Shown here: piece after piece, positions 56,581 through 64,000 of the stretch | Position numbering within the stretch: position 1 is the stretch's first letter | Layout: every line of letters begins with the position of its first letter | Assembly: GCF_001571245.1 (NCBI RefSeq) | Contig: NZ_BCTK01000008.1 | Coordinates: 296,195-360,194 of the forward strand | Direction: 5' to 3' | Length of the DNA stretch: 64,000 nt | DNA from: Achromobacter piechaudii NBRC 102461 | Lineage (GTDB): Bacteria > Pseudomonadota > Gammaproteobacteria > Burkholderiales > Burkholderiaceae_B | Program-made: the position numbers and the translations under genes | The notes under the pieces: model-generated | Seen by the model: the letters and a program-made list of their open reading frames with translations, nothing else | Told to the model about the DNA's origin: nothing | Database searches by the model: none

Positions 56581-56585
56581 GCCCG

Positions 56586-58757
56586 TCAGGTCGCCATCGC
56601 CGGATCGGTGACGGACGGCTTGCCGGTTTCCACCCGGCCGGCGAAGCGGCGCAGGTAAGCCGGGTCTTCGGACAGGCGGGCCGTGAAGTCGTACCAGTGG
56701 CCGCTGCCTTCCAGCGCCCAATGCTGTTCGACCTTGCTGCCGGCCGGCACGGTCAACGTCCAACGCTCGTTATTGCTGTAGTACGCGTTGGGCGTAACGA
56801 CGAAGGTGCACGCGTCCTTGCCGCTGTTGATGAAGCTGACGTAGACGTCGCCATTGGCGATGTCGTAGCAGACGCGGATTTCCGGATCCAGCTGCGACGT
56901 GCGCGCAAGCGCCAGGTCGCCCGCGAAGTGGCGGTGATAGCCGTTGGGGCCCAGCACCCACAGGTCGTACTTGCCACCGTCGGCCGCCGTATCCCAGCTG
57001 CCTTCCAGCTGCTTGCCCGGTTCGACCGTATAGCGGCGCGGCAGACGGTCCAGATGCAGCCGGTCGTACACATGGAAGACCGCCGCCTGCTTGCCGGTAT
57101 TGGAAAACAGCAGCCACATGTTGCCCGTGGTGGGCTGGCTGCGGCCGCTGGTGTGCAGCTCATAGGGCAAGGCGCGGGAATAGCGCACGCCCGGCTCCTG
57201 CACCGGCTTGGCCTGGGTCGTCGTGTCCGGCAGCGGCACGGCGGTCAGCGCCTGCTGGTCGGCGCGCAACTGGTCGGCGCCCGCACGGGTCAGGATGTTC
57301 AGGTCCGGCAGCTTTTCGTCATTGGGCGTGGCGAAGTTGAACGCCGAGGTCATGTCGCCCAGCACGGCGCGGCGCCACGGGCTGATGTTGTCCTCCGGCA
57401 CGCCGAAACGCGCTTCCAGGAAACGCAGCACCGACGTGTGGTCGAACGCCTGGGAATTGACCCAGCCGCCACGGCTCCACGGCGACACCACGTACATCGG
57501 CACGCGCGGGCCGGGGCCGTAGACGCGGTTGTCCGCCGCATCCTGCGCCGACGCGTGCGTGTGGCGTTCCAGGTCGGTGTTGACGGTGGACGCGCCGGCC
57601 ATCGAGCCATCGGCATTGATCGACGGCGCGGCGGGCGACGGCACGTGGTCGAAGTAACCGTCGTTCTCGTCGAAGTTGATCAGCAGGACGGTCTTGCTCC
57701 AGACGTCCGGGTTGGCCGTCAGCGCATCCAGCGTTTCCTGGATGTACCACGCGCCCTGCACCGGGCTGGACGGGCCGGGATGTTCTGAATACGTGGCGGG
57801 CGCCACGATCCACGACACTTGCGGCAAGGTGCCGTTGTTGACGTCGTCGCGCAGCGATTGCAGGAAGCCGCCGTCCGGCATGGTGTTGGCCGTGCCCTTG
57901 TACAAGGGGTTGGTGGCGTCCATGCTGGGCGTCCAGGCCGGGTACGGCGAACCGTTGGCGGCGTTGCCGGCCTGCTCGTTGGCGCGGCGGTACTGCTGAA
58001 AGCCGGCCAGCGAGTTGTCGCCGAAGTTCTCGGGCAGGTTCTGGTAGACCTTCCAGCTGACGCCGGCCTTTTGCAGACGTTCGGGATACGTCGTCCACGT
58101 CCAGCCCGTGGTCGATGCGCCCAGGCTGTCCCACTGGTTGCGGGTCGAGGGGCCGTTGCCCTGGGCCAGCGGATCGTTGGTGCCCGTCCACAGGAACAGG
58201 CGGTTGGTATTGGTGCCGCCATGGGTCGAACAGTGATAGGCATCGCACAGCGTGAAGGCCTCGGCCAGCGCAAACTGGAACTCGACCTCTTTCTGGCGGT
58301 AATAGCCCATGGACTGATTCTGCTTGTAGCGCGGCCACTGGTCCATGCGGCCGCCGTCCCAGGCCATTTGCGCGTCCATATAGTCGTGCGGCGTGCCGGA
58401 CACGCGCTGGGCGTTGCCCTGCGTGCTGTCCAGGTGATACGGCATCACCACGCGCGTGCCGTTGGTCTGCTCCCAGACCGAGCGGTTCTGCGGTAGCGGG
58501 ATCGTGATGCGGTCGCCAAAGCCGCGCACGCCTTTATAGGTGCCGAAGTACATGTCGAACGAACGGTTCTCCTGCATCAGGATCACCACGTGCTCGACGT
58601 CATTGATCGTGCCCGTGCGGTTGTTGGCGGGTATGGCCAGCGCGCGGCGGATGGCGGGCGGGAACATCGACAGCGCGGTCAGGCCGGCGGTGGACGCGGC
58701 GGCTTGACGCAGGAAGCGGCGCTTGCCGGCGTGGATCGGGTCTTGTTGGGACGTCAC
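56586..58757 (-). CDS. plcN: phosphocholine-specific phospholipase C (PlcN/PlcH-like), Tat substrate
   Basis: A 723-residue secreted enzyme that hydrolyses phosphatidylcholine or sphingomyelin. A Tat signal (KRRFLRQAAASTAGLTALSMF) precedes the phosphoesterase domain with HVVILMQENRSFDMYFGTYKGVRGFGDR and later FDENDGYFDHVPSPAAP. Two C-terminal beta domains (about 500-723) are as in PlcH/PlcN. The GTG chosen (VTSQQDP) has AGGAA nine bases upstream; longer frames overlap the small lipoprotein gene. It is the last gene of the phosphorus-scavenging run. Confidence 0.92.
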   Translation of the reverse strand: MTSQQDPIHAGKRRFLRQAAASTAGLTALSMFPPAIRRALAIPANNRTGTINDVEHVVILMQENRSFDMYFGTYKGVRGFGDRITIPLPQNRSVWEQTNGTRVVMPYHLDSTQGNAQRVSGTPHDYMDAQMAWDGGRMDQWPRYKQNQSMGYYRQKEVEFQFALAEAFTLCDAYHCSTHGGTNTNRLFLWTGTNDPLAQGNGPSTRNQWDSLGASTTGWTWTTYPERLQKAGVSWKVYQNLPENFGDNSLAGFQQYRRANEQAGNAANGSPYPAWTPSMDATNPLYKGTANTMPDGGFLQSLRDDVNNGTLPQVSWIVAPATYSEHPGPSSPVQGAWYIQETLDALTANPDVWSKTVLLINFDENDGYFDHVPSPAAPSINADGSMAGASTVNTDLERHTHASAQDAADNRVYGPGPRVPMYVVSPWSRGGWVNSQAFDHTSVLRFLEARFGVPEDNISPWRRAVLGDMTSAFNFATPNDEKLPDLNILTRAGADQLRADQQALTAVPLPDTTTQAKPVQEPGVRYSRALPYELHTSGRSQPTTGNMWLLFSNTGKQAAVFHVYDRLHLDRLPRRYTVEPGKQLEGSWDTAADGGKYDLWVLGPNGYHRHFAGDLALARTSQLDPEIRVCYDIANGDVYVSFINSGKDACTFVVTPNAYYSNNERWTLTVPAGSKVEQHWALEGSGHWYDFTARLSEDPAYLRRFAGRVETGKPSVTDPAMAT

Positions 58758-58792
58758 GGATGCTATTCCTAGGATTCGATGGAGATCGCGGC

Positions 58793-58993
58793 TCAGGGCG
58801 CGCAACGCAGTTCGGGTTTGGCCGGGGTGGGCGGGGTCACCGGCGTTTCGGTACCGCCGTTGCCGGGGGCGCCGGCGCCGTTGTCGGACTTGCCGCCATC
58901 GCCGTCATCGCCGCCGCAAGCGGCCAGGGTTGCGGTCAACATCAGCACCGCGCCAGCGCGCAGCACGCCGCGCAATATCAGGGACTTGCTCAT
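58793..58993 (-). CDS. small lipoprotein of unknown function
   Basis: A 66-residue predicted lipoprotein. The signal MSKSLILRGVLRAGAVLML ends in the lipobox LAAC at about residue 26. The mature part is Gly/Asp then Pro/Thr-rich and ends with a Cys (ELRCAP). No domain is recognisable. It lies 21 bases after the phosphatase-LamG gene and 35 bases before plcN, in the same direction, so it probably belongs to the unit. A coding role rests on the clear signal and position. Confidence 0.6.
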   Translation of the reverse strand: MSKSLILRGVLRAGAVLMLTATLAACGGDDGDGGKSDNGAGAPGNGGTETPVTPPTPAKPELRCAP

Positions 58994-59014
58994 GGTTTTT
59001 CTATCCTTGGCACA

Positions 59015-61030
59015 TCAGGGAAACAGTTCGGAAACGGACTTGCCGGACAGCGCCAGGGACTTCACTTCGTCCTCGGTCAAGGCGCGTGACCAGAAAGCCA
59101 GGTCGTCAAAATTCATCGTGTACGGGCCCTTGGTGCCGGCGCAGCAGATGCCGTAGGTGCCCCGGCCGTCTTCGTTCAGGCCGATGTGGGGGCCGAACAG
59201 GCCGGCCACTTGCGCCAGGTTCACCGAACCGGTGGCCGTGACGCGGCGCGTGAAGCCGATTTCGCTGTCGTAGACAAAGGCCGTCATCGTCTTGGCCGTC
59301 TTGTCGATGGCCATGGCGATGTACACCGGCTTGTTCGGCGTGAACTTCACCCCGTTGATATCGACGCGCGAACCGCCGCCGGCCAGGTTGAAGCGCAGCT
59401 CGGGGCCGGCCCATTGGGCGATGGTGATGCCGGGGTTGCCGCCGGAGTTGTAGTCCTTGTTGCCCAGGATCGAACGGTCGTTCGCCGTGCCGTCGGACTG
59501 ATACCAGAAGCCGATGGTGAAGGCGGACAGGCTGTCGAGCATGCCTGCCGGGTAATCCAGCTTGAACGCGCCCAGCGCAGCGGACCCGCGATCGTTCTTG
59601 AACATCTTGCCGAACACGCCGGCATCGGCGAACGCGGGCGTCTGCACGCCGTCATACGGAGTGATCTGGCCGCCGCCCGCCGCGATGTCGGTCACGTTGC
59701 CTTCGAACGGGAACAGCATCGTCAGACCCGTGCGCAGCGAGGCCAAAAGCGGCACCGGCTTGGTATACACCACCGAGGCGCGCGTTGCGCTGGTGGCGCG
59801 ACCGGCCGACACGGTGTAGTTCAGCGTGTGCACGCCTTCCGTGTCGAAGGTGAAACCGCTGTCGGCGTAGCTGGCCTCCGTGCCCGCCAGGCGCGCCACT
59901 TCGACGCCATCGCGGCTGACGACGATGTCGCCCTCGGGTTCGCCCACGCGCACCCAGGACAGCGTCACCGTCTTGTTGTCCATCGACGTGCGCGCCGACA
60001 ACCGGCGCAGCGCCAGGGTTTCGGACAAGGGCGTGCCGGCCATGTCGTACTGCGCGGGCGCGGGCAATGCGCCCAGGTGCGCCAGCATCGTGGGAGCCAC
60101 ATCGGCGGCGCTGGGCAGCGCGTACCAATTGCTGTCCCATACGCCGTCGAACGAGGCATCGTCCGCGCTGCCGCCCAGCAGCGCGGGCTGGTTCGCGGCC
60201 AGCAAGATGGTCTTGTTCTCGGACAAGGCCAGGCCATCGGCCACGCCCGTCTTGCCCAGTCCGTGGCTGGAGGCCACCACCATCAGCCAGTTTTCGTTCG
60301 GATGCGCGGCGCGGCGCTCGGCAAGCTGCTTGGCCAGCACGCCGATGGCCGCGTCCGTCTGCCGAATCACGGCGTCGTAGCTGGCGTTGAAACCGTTGTC
60401 CGACGCGGCGCGTTCCGGCGCGCCGAACTGCGCCACGACCACGTCGTAGCCTTCGGTGATGCGGTCACGCGCTTGCGAGGCGACGCAGTCGTCCACGCCC
60501 GCGCAGTCGGTCAGTGCTTGCAGATAGCCGGCGTCGCGATCGCCGCCCAGCAGGCTGGCCTGCGCCGGGGAATTGAACGCGCCCGCCAGGCGGGCCTGCG
60601 GCTGCGCCTGCTTGATGCGCTGGAACAGGGTGGCCGCCTTCATCGCCTGCCCCGCTGCGTTGGAGCGCACGCCATGCACGTCCGCCCATTGGCCCGTCAG
60701 CAGCGTTGCCCAACCCGGCGTGGCCAGCGTCGGCTGTTGCGTGACCTCGCCCGTCACGCCGCCGGTCCAGGCGCGCGTGGCAGTCAGCTGGCCCAGGTTG
60801 GCAAGCGACCGGTCGGCCACACCACGGCGCATGGCGTCGTAGGTCAGGCCGTCCACGCCGATGAACAGCACCTTGTCGGCGCGCGGCTGCGCAGGTTCGG
60901 TCACGGGCGGTTGCGTCGTTGGCGGCGGCGCGGTCGCCGCGTCATCGTCGTCATCCCCGCCGCCGCAGCCCGCCAATGCGCTGGTCGCCAGCAACATGGC
61001 GCACCATCTTCTCCAATCCATTGTTCTCAT
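59015..61030 (-). CDS. alkaline-phosphatase-superfamily lipoprotein with C-terminal LamG domain
   Basis: A 671-residue lipoprotein. The signal ends in ALAGC (about residue 21), followed by a Gly/Asp-rich linker and Pro/Thr run. From about 50 to 330 is a phosphodiesterase/nucleotide-pyrophosphatase type core with KVLFIGVDGLTYDAM (metal Asp), TPGWATLLTG and SSHGLGKTG. A fibronectin-like stretch follows (about 340-430). The C-terminus (about 450-660) looks like a LamG/concanavalin-like lectin fold (AFTIGFWYQSDGTANDRSILGNKDY). The combination suggests an anchored enzyme that holds onto a glycan or polymer. A candidate Pho box lies upstream. Confidence 0.8.
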   Translation of the reverse strand: MRTMDWRRWCAMLLATSALAGCGGGDDDDDAATAPPPTTQPPVTEPAQPRADKVLFIGVDGLTYDAMRRGVADRSLANLGQLTATRAWTGGVTGEVTQQPTLATPGWATLLTGQWADVHGVRSNAAGQAMKAATLFQRIKQAQPQARLAGAFNSPAQASLLGGDRDAGYLQALTDCAGVDDCVASQARDRITEGYDVVVAQFGAPERAASDNGFNASYDAVIRQTDAAIGVLAKQLAERRAAHPNENWLMVVASSHGLGKTGVADGLALSENKTILLAANQPALLGGSADDASFDGVWDSNWYALPSAADVAPTMLAHLGALPAPAQYDMAGTPLSETLALRRLSARTSMDNKTVTLSWVRVGEPEGDIVVSRDGVEVARLAGTEASYADSGFTFDTEGVHTLNYTVSAGRATSATRASVVYTKPVPLLASLRTGLTMLFPFEGNVTDIAAGGGQITPYDGVQTPAFADAGVFGKMFKNDRGSAALGAFKLDYPAGMLDSLSAFTIGFWYQSDGTANDRSILGNKDYNSGGNPGITIAQWAGPELRFNLAGGGSRVDINGVKFTPNKPVYIAMAIDKTAKTMTAFVYDSEIGFTRRVTATGSVNLAQVAGLFGPHIGLNEDGRGTYGICCAGTKGPYTMNFDDLAFWSRALTEDEVKSLALSGKSVSELFP

Positions 61031-61087
61031 GCTTCTCTTCTCGTTTCATGAACACGGTTTACGCTGCGCACAGTGTGGCGACCGAAC

Positions 61088-61105
61088 GTGAAAGACCCAT
61101 GAAAC
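61088..61105 (-). promoter_or_regulatory. candidate Pho box upstream of the phosphatase-LamG gene
   Basis: GTTTCAT, four bases, CTTTCAC on the minus strand. This matches the PhoB pattern CTGTCAT-N4-CTGTCAC at 11 of 14 positions with the exact spacing, 58-75 bases before the start codon. It is a visual match, supported by the phosphate-related genes around it. Confidence 0.5.
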
Positions 61106-61144
61106 AAAGAGCAGAAAGCTTGATCGACGAATCAGATTTCTTTT

Positions 61145-61170
61145 GCAAGGCGGCGGGCGCGCCGCCTTGC
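61145..61170. other. 10-bp perfect hairpin after the first phoX-type gene
   Basis: GCAAGGCGGC and GCCGCCTTGC pair around a 6-base loop, 9 bases after the phoX stop. On the minus strand it is followed by AAAAG, so it is not a standard terminator; it may stabilise the 3' end. Confidence 0.45.
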
Positions 61171-61178
61171 GCCGGCCG

Positions 61179-63170
61179 TCAGCGGCCTAGCTTCACCGCC
61201 GTGAGATAACCCACGGAAGCGCCCCGGCCGTTGCGGTACTTGGCCTTGACCAACGGTTCCAGCACGGGCCGCACCACGTCATGCACGTCGTTCCAATCCG
61301 CCGTGTGCTGGAAGTTGCTGGTGATGTAGGTCCAGCCGTTGATGTCGTCCACCGCATGCAGCCCCGTGGATTCCGCCGCCACCGGGCAGGACAGCAGGCG
61401 CGACAACACGCGCGTGTCCACGTTGAACGCCCACAGGAAACTGTTGACCCGGCCCATGCTGTCTTCGCCCACGAACAGCGTGCGCAGCTTTTCCGAGAAT
61501 TTCAGGTTGTCCGGATTCGAGATCCGGTCGCTGCGATGACGGTTGCCCAGCGCGTCGGGGCTTGCCAGCATTGCGCCCACCAGCTCGGGCACGGCGGCCA
61601 TGTCGACCGGCACCCATTCGCTGTCGATGGCTTTGCCGCCCGTGTCCACCTGCCCTGCCCTCAGGCGCAACTGATAGACCGCCCCGGCATCCGGTCCTTC
61701 GACGCGCAGGTGCGGCGACGTGCCATCGACCATCGACGTTTCGATGTGCGCCATGGCGGTGTACGCAATCTTGTCCTTGGCGTTGACCGTGGTGCCCTCC
61801 ATCTTGGTGAAGGCCAGCGTGCCGCCCGCCAGCGCGGCGTAGCGATGCGTTTCAAGAAAGGCTGCGGCCTGACGGCGGCCGGGTTTCAGGCGTACCCAGT
61901 TGTCCTTGCCGTCGTAGCGGATGCGCGTGTAGGCGGGGTTCGCCGGGTCCTTCGTGCGCACGTCCATGATGTCGGCGGCGACCAGCTCGTCGGCCATTTC
62001 CTTGACCTCGGCGCTGGTGGCGTGGCCCAGCCGTATCCACGCCAGGTCGGCCGAGCCCGGTCCCACACCCGAGGTCTGATTCCAGCGCGCCACGTACAGC
62101 GTGCCCGAGGACAGGTCGGCCGGCCGGTCGGCCACGAACATGAACAGGCCGCCGTTGGTAGCGTCGTCGCCCATCAGCGCGGTGCGCTGGTCGGGCATGA
62201 TCTGCACCAGCTCATGCGAGATGCGGCCCATGCAGTAGTGCTTCTTGATGCTGCCGGTGCCGTCCGCGTTCACGGTGATTTCGGGCAGGTGGCCGTAGTG
62301 ATACGGATTGGCGCGGCGCGCATCGCCATACAGATGGCCGCTGAACGCGCGGAACGATGCCGAGGTGCGCGCGGTGGTGGCGTCGGGCTCGTACTCTTCG
62401 CTGGACAGATGCGTGTTCCACGGCGACAGGCTGGCTCCGCAGGTGACCCACAGGCCATGCACGGGCGCGGTGTCCACGTTGCTGTAGCGGATCAGGCGCA
62501 ACTGGCCGGTTTGCAGGTCTTGCGACAGCGTCAGCACGGCGATGGGCGATGGCAGGCAGGCCCACATGTCCTTGCCCGCCCGGTTGCGCGACAGATATTC
62601 GAACTGCACCACCGCGTATACCGTGGCGCTGGGCGGGCCGGTGGCGCCATCGGCCTCGCCCACCGGCCGCGCCAGCGTCAGCAGCGACATGCCATCCGGG
62701 CAGTCCGAGTAGAACGGGCGCTCGCGGCCCGGCACCGACGTATCCATGATGGGCGCGCCATGGATATCGACGTAGCCGCCCGCCAGCACCAGCCCGCCCT
62801 TGCCATCCGGCACGCGGTCGCCCGTCATGAAGAAGGCTTCGTAGCCCAGCTGCACGCGGTGGCGCGAACCATCGGCATAGACCAGGTCCATCGCGGATTC
62901 CACGGTGGTGCGCGCCATGCCTTCCGGCTCGGACAGGCCGGGCGCGGCCATGGAGACGAACTCGGCGGACGCAAATCGGGCAGGCGGCGCGCCGGCGCCA
63001 GCACGCGAGCGCATGCCGGGGGCCGGGACATCGCTTGCGCCGTCCTCGGACGCATGCGCGTCGCGCCCGCGCAACCAAGCGGCCAGCCCCGCGCCGCCCA
63101 GCGGCAGCATCGGCGCGCCGCCCAGCAGCTTGAGCAGCCTCCGACGCGCATTGTGATCAGTATTTTTCAT
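61179..63170 (-). CDS. phoX: PhoX-family (DUF839) alkaline phosphatase, Tat-exported
   Basis: A 663-residue protein. A Tat signal reads ARRRLLKLLGGAPMLPLGG. The body matches the DUF839/PhoX beta-propeller type with RISNPDNLKFSEKLRTLFVGEDS, GLWVTCGASLSPWNTHLSSEEYEPD and INGWTYITSNFQHTADW. PhoX enzymes use Fe and Ca to release phosphate from many esters. The start MKNTDHNARRR has GGGAG seven bases upstream. It lies upstream of the phosphatase-LamG gene and downstream of a close paralog. Confidence 0.88.
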   Translation of the reverse strand: MKNTDHNARRRLLKLLGGAPMLPLGGAGLAAWLRGRDAHASEDGASDVPAPGMRSRAGAGAPPARFASAEFVSMAAPGLSEPEGMARTTVESAMDLVYADGSRHRVQLGYEAFFMTGDRVPDGKGGLVLAGGYVDIHGAPIMDTSVPGRERPFYSDCPDGMSLLTLARPVGEADGATGPPSATVYAVVQFEYLSRNRAGKDMWACLPSPIAVLTLSQDLQTGQLRLIRYSNVDTAPVHGLWVTCGASLSPWNTHLSSEEYEPDATTARTSASFRAFSGHLYGDARRANPYHYGHLPEITVNADGTGSIKKHYCMGRISHELVQIMPDQRTALMGDDATNGGLFMFVADRPADLSSGTLYVARWNQTSGVGPGSADLAWIRLGHATSAEVKEMADELVAADIMDVRTKDPANPAYTRIRYDGKDNWVRLKPGRRQAAAFLETHRYAALAGGTLAFTKMEGTTVNAKDKIAYTAMAHIETSMVDGTSPHLRVEGPDAGAVYQLRLRAGQVDTGGKAIDSEWVPVDMAAVPELVGAMLASPDALGNRHRSDRISNPDNLKFSEKLRTLFVGEDSMGRVNSFLWAFNVDTRVLSRLLSCPVAAESTGLHAVDDINGWTYITSNFQHTADWNDVHDVVRPVLEPLVKAKYRNGRGASVGYLTAVKLGR

Positions 63171-63513
63171 GTGAACGCTCCCAGGTTTCATTACCCAACA
63201 ACGAACCGGCTTTGCGCACCTGAACCCGGCGCGGCGAGCGCCGGCGCGCATGCCGGAAGACGCATCGAATCCGTCAGGCAAGCCCGACGCCGCCGAGTGT
63301 AGGAGGCCGCCGACGCAGACATGGCCGGCGTTACACCTATGAAATGATTCCCGCTGGTTTCGATGCCAGTAATGAATAAGGGACCGGCGTACCGATCCCT
63401 TTGAGGCTTCTTTCTGGGGCGTTTTTTGATAAGGCGCTTTGTGATGCAGCGCCAGGTAGTGACGCGCGATATGCAGGCGCGGCGACCGCTTGACGGCCGA
63501 CGCCGCGCCGCGC
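63171..63513. other. intergenic region between the two phoX-type genes
   Basis: A 343-base stretch with no gene. It probably holds the promoter of the first phoX gene. A weak hairpin (arms 63378-63387 and 63392-63401, one mismatch, CGTA loop) lies about 113 bases after the second gene's stop and may end its transcript. No convincing Pho box was found; only a TTTCAT half-site is visible near 63340. Confidence 0.5.
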
Positions 63514-64000
63514 TTACGCGCCGATCTTCACGCCGGTCAGGTAACCCACCGCCGCGCCAAAGCCGTCCTTGTAGTTGGCCTTGACCAGCGGCTCCAGCGT
63601 CGGCCGCACCACCGCGTGCACACTGCCCCAATCGGCCGCGTGCTGGAAGTTGCTGGTGATGTAGGTCCAGCCGTTGATCTCGTCCACGGCCTGCAAGCCG
63701 GTCGATTCAGCAGCCACCGGGCAGGACAGCAGACGCGACAAGGCCTTGGTGTCGATGTTGTAGGCCCACATGAAGTTGTTGACGTGGCCGCCGCTGTCCT
63801 CGCCCACGAACAAGGTGCGCAGCTTTTCCGAGAACTTCAGGTTGTCGGGGTTGGACACGAAGTCCGCGTTGTGCGTGTTGCCCAGCGCGTCCGGCGTCGC
63901 CAGCGGCTTGCCGACCAGCTCGGCCACGGCGGCCATGTCCACCGGCACCCATTCGCTGTCGATCGCGCCGCCGTCGGTATCGGCCTGGCCACCTTGCATG
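63514..64000 (-). CDS. second PhoX-family (DUF839) phosphatase, N-terminally truncated by the window
   Basis: The C-terminal 161 or more residues of a close paralog of the neighbouring phoX gene. Shared blocks include IDSEWVPVDMAAV, NPDNLKFSEKLRTLFVGEDS, LSRLLSCPVAAESTGL and INGWTYITSNFQHAADW, with most positions identical. The frame is open to the window edge, so the true start lies beyond it; an ATG at 63999 is internal. It forms a tandem pair with phoX, probably by duplication. Confidence 0.85.
   Translation of the reverse strand, partial: MQGGQADTDGGAIDSEWVPVDMAAVAELVGKPLATPDALGNTHNADFVSNPDNLKFSEKLRTLFVGEDSGGHVNNFMWAYNIDTKALSRLLSCPVAAESTGLQAVDEINGWTYITSNFQHAADWGSVHAVVRPTLEPLVKANYKDGFGAAVGYLTGVKIGA

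Noticed and set aside
61281..63302. A 673-codon plus-strand frame opposite phoX
   Set aside because: Antisense shadow of a PhoX-type gene.
63171..63513. Search for a Pho box upstream of the first phoX gene
   Set aside because: Only a TTTCAT half-site is visible; the second half does not match at the required spacing.

Overview
The window is high-GC, densely coded DNA with many 4-base ATGA or GTGA overlaps between consecutive genes. Gene content points to a beta-proteobacterium of the Alcaligenaceae, most likely Achromobacter. The main pointers are an aceE-aceF-lpdA cluster in which E3 carries its own lipoyl domain, an AcrAB/MexAB-type efflux operon closely resembling Achromobacter AxyABM, and a branched-chain-type ABC transporter embedded in a catabolic operon. 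Genus is inferred from gene content only. No rRNA, tRNA, CRISPR array, IS element or phage gene was seen.

Layout. (1) 1-3751 (+): tail of a surface-glycan type cluster (WbqC, SAM methyltransferase, ATP-grasp, metallophosphoesterase, CmcI-like protein) with overlapping genes. (2) 3990-5210 (+): a membrane protein of unknown function and a YjfB-like small protein. (3) 5363-11560 (-): pyruvate dehydrogenase complex, divergent from a FixL/FixJ-type two-component system that runs into folD, then an oligopeptidase (11982-17465, +). (4) 17476-19523: methyltransferase, SCO1/SenC copper lipoprotein, GlsB/YeaQ membrane protein. (5) 19653-26674: efflux operon axyABM with a divergent LysR regulator. (6) 26770-28178: rluF-like and ubiC, then a 13-unit octamer repeat. 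(7) 28297-42079 (-): a 13-gene operon (GntR regulator, five-part ABC importer, LeuC/LeuD-like hydratase, HyuB/HyuA, isochorismatase fold, FAD oxidoreductase, isocitrate-lyase-family lyase). This is the best candidate for an undescribed catabolic pathway. (8) 42183-44503 (+): two exported proteins of unknown function and a GNAT. (9) 44500-47341 (-): SDR and MFS genes behind a TetR regulator, with matching palindromic operators. (10) 47512-48557: yaeQ and a 165-base structured inverted-repeat element. (11) 48558-56580: ggt-gsiBCDA-like glutathione/peptide uptake operon with a divergent LysR. (12) 56586-64000 (-): phosphorus-scavenging island (phospholipase C, small lipoprotein, phosphatase-LamG lipoprotein, two tandem PhoX-type phosphatases) with a Pho-box-like site.

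How the parts may work together. The operon at 28297-42079 has every element for a self-contained route: uptake, ATP-dependent opening of a cyclic amide or imide (HyuAB), flavin oxidation, hydration (LeuCD-like) and C-C cleavage (lyase). Its substrate cannot be read from sequence. The 48558-56580 operon would import gamma-glutamyl peptides and split them inside the cell. The 56586-64000 island would release phosphate from organic esters outside the cytoplasm.
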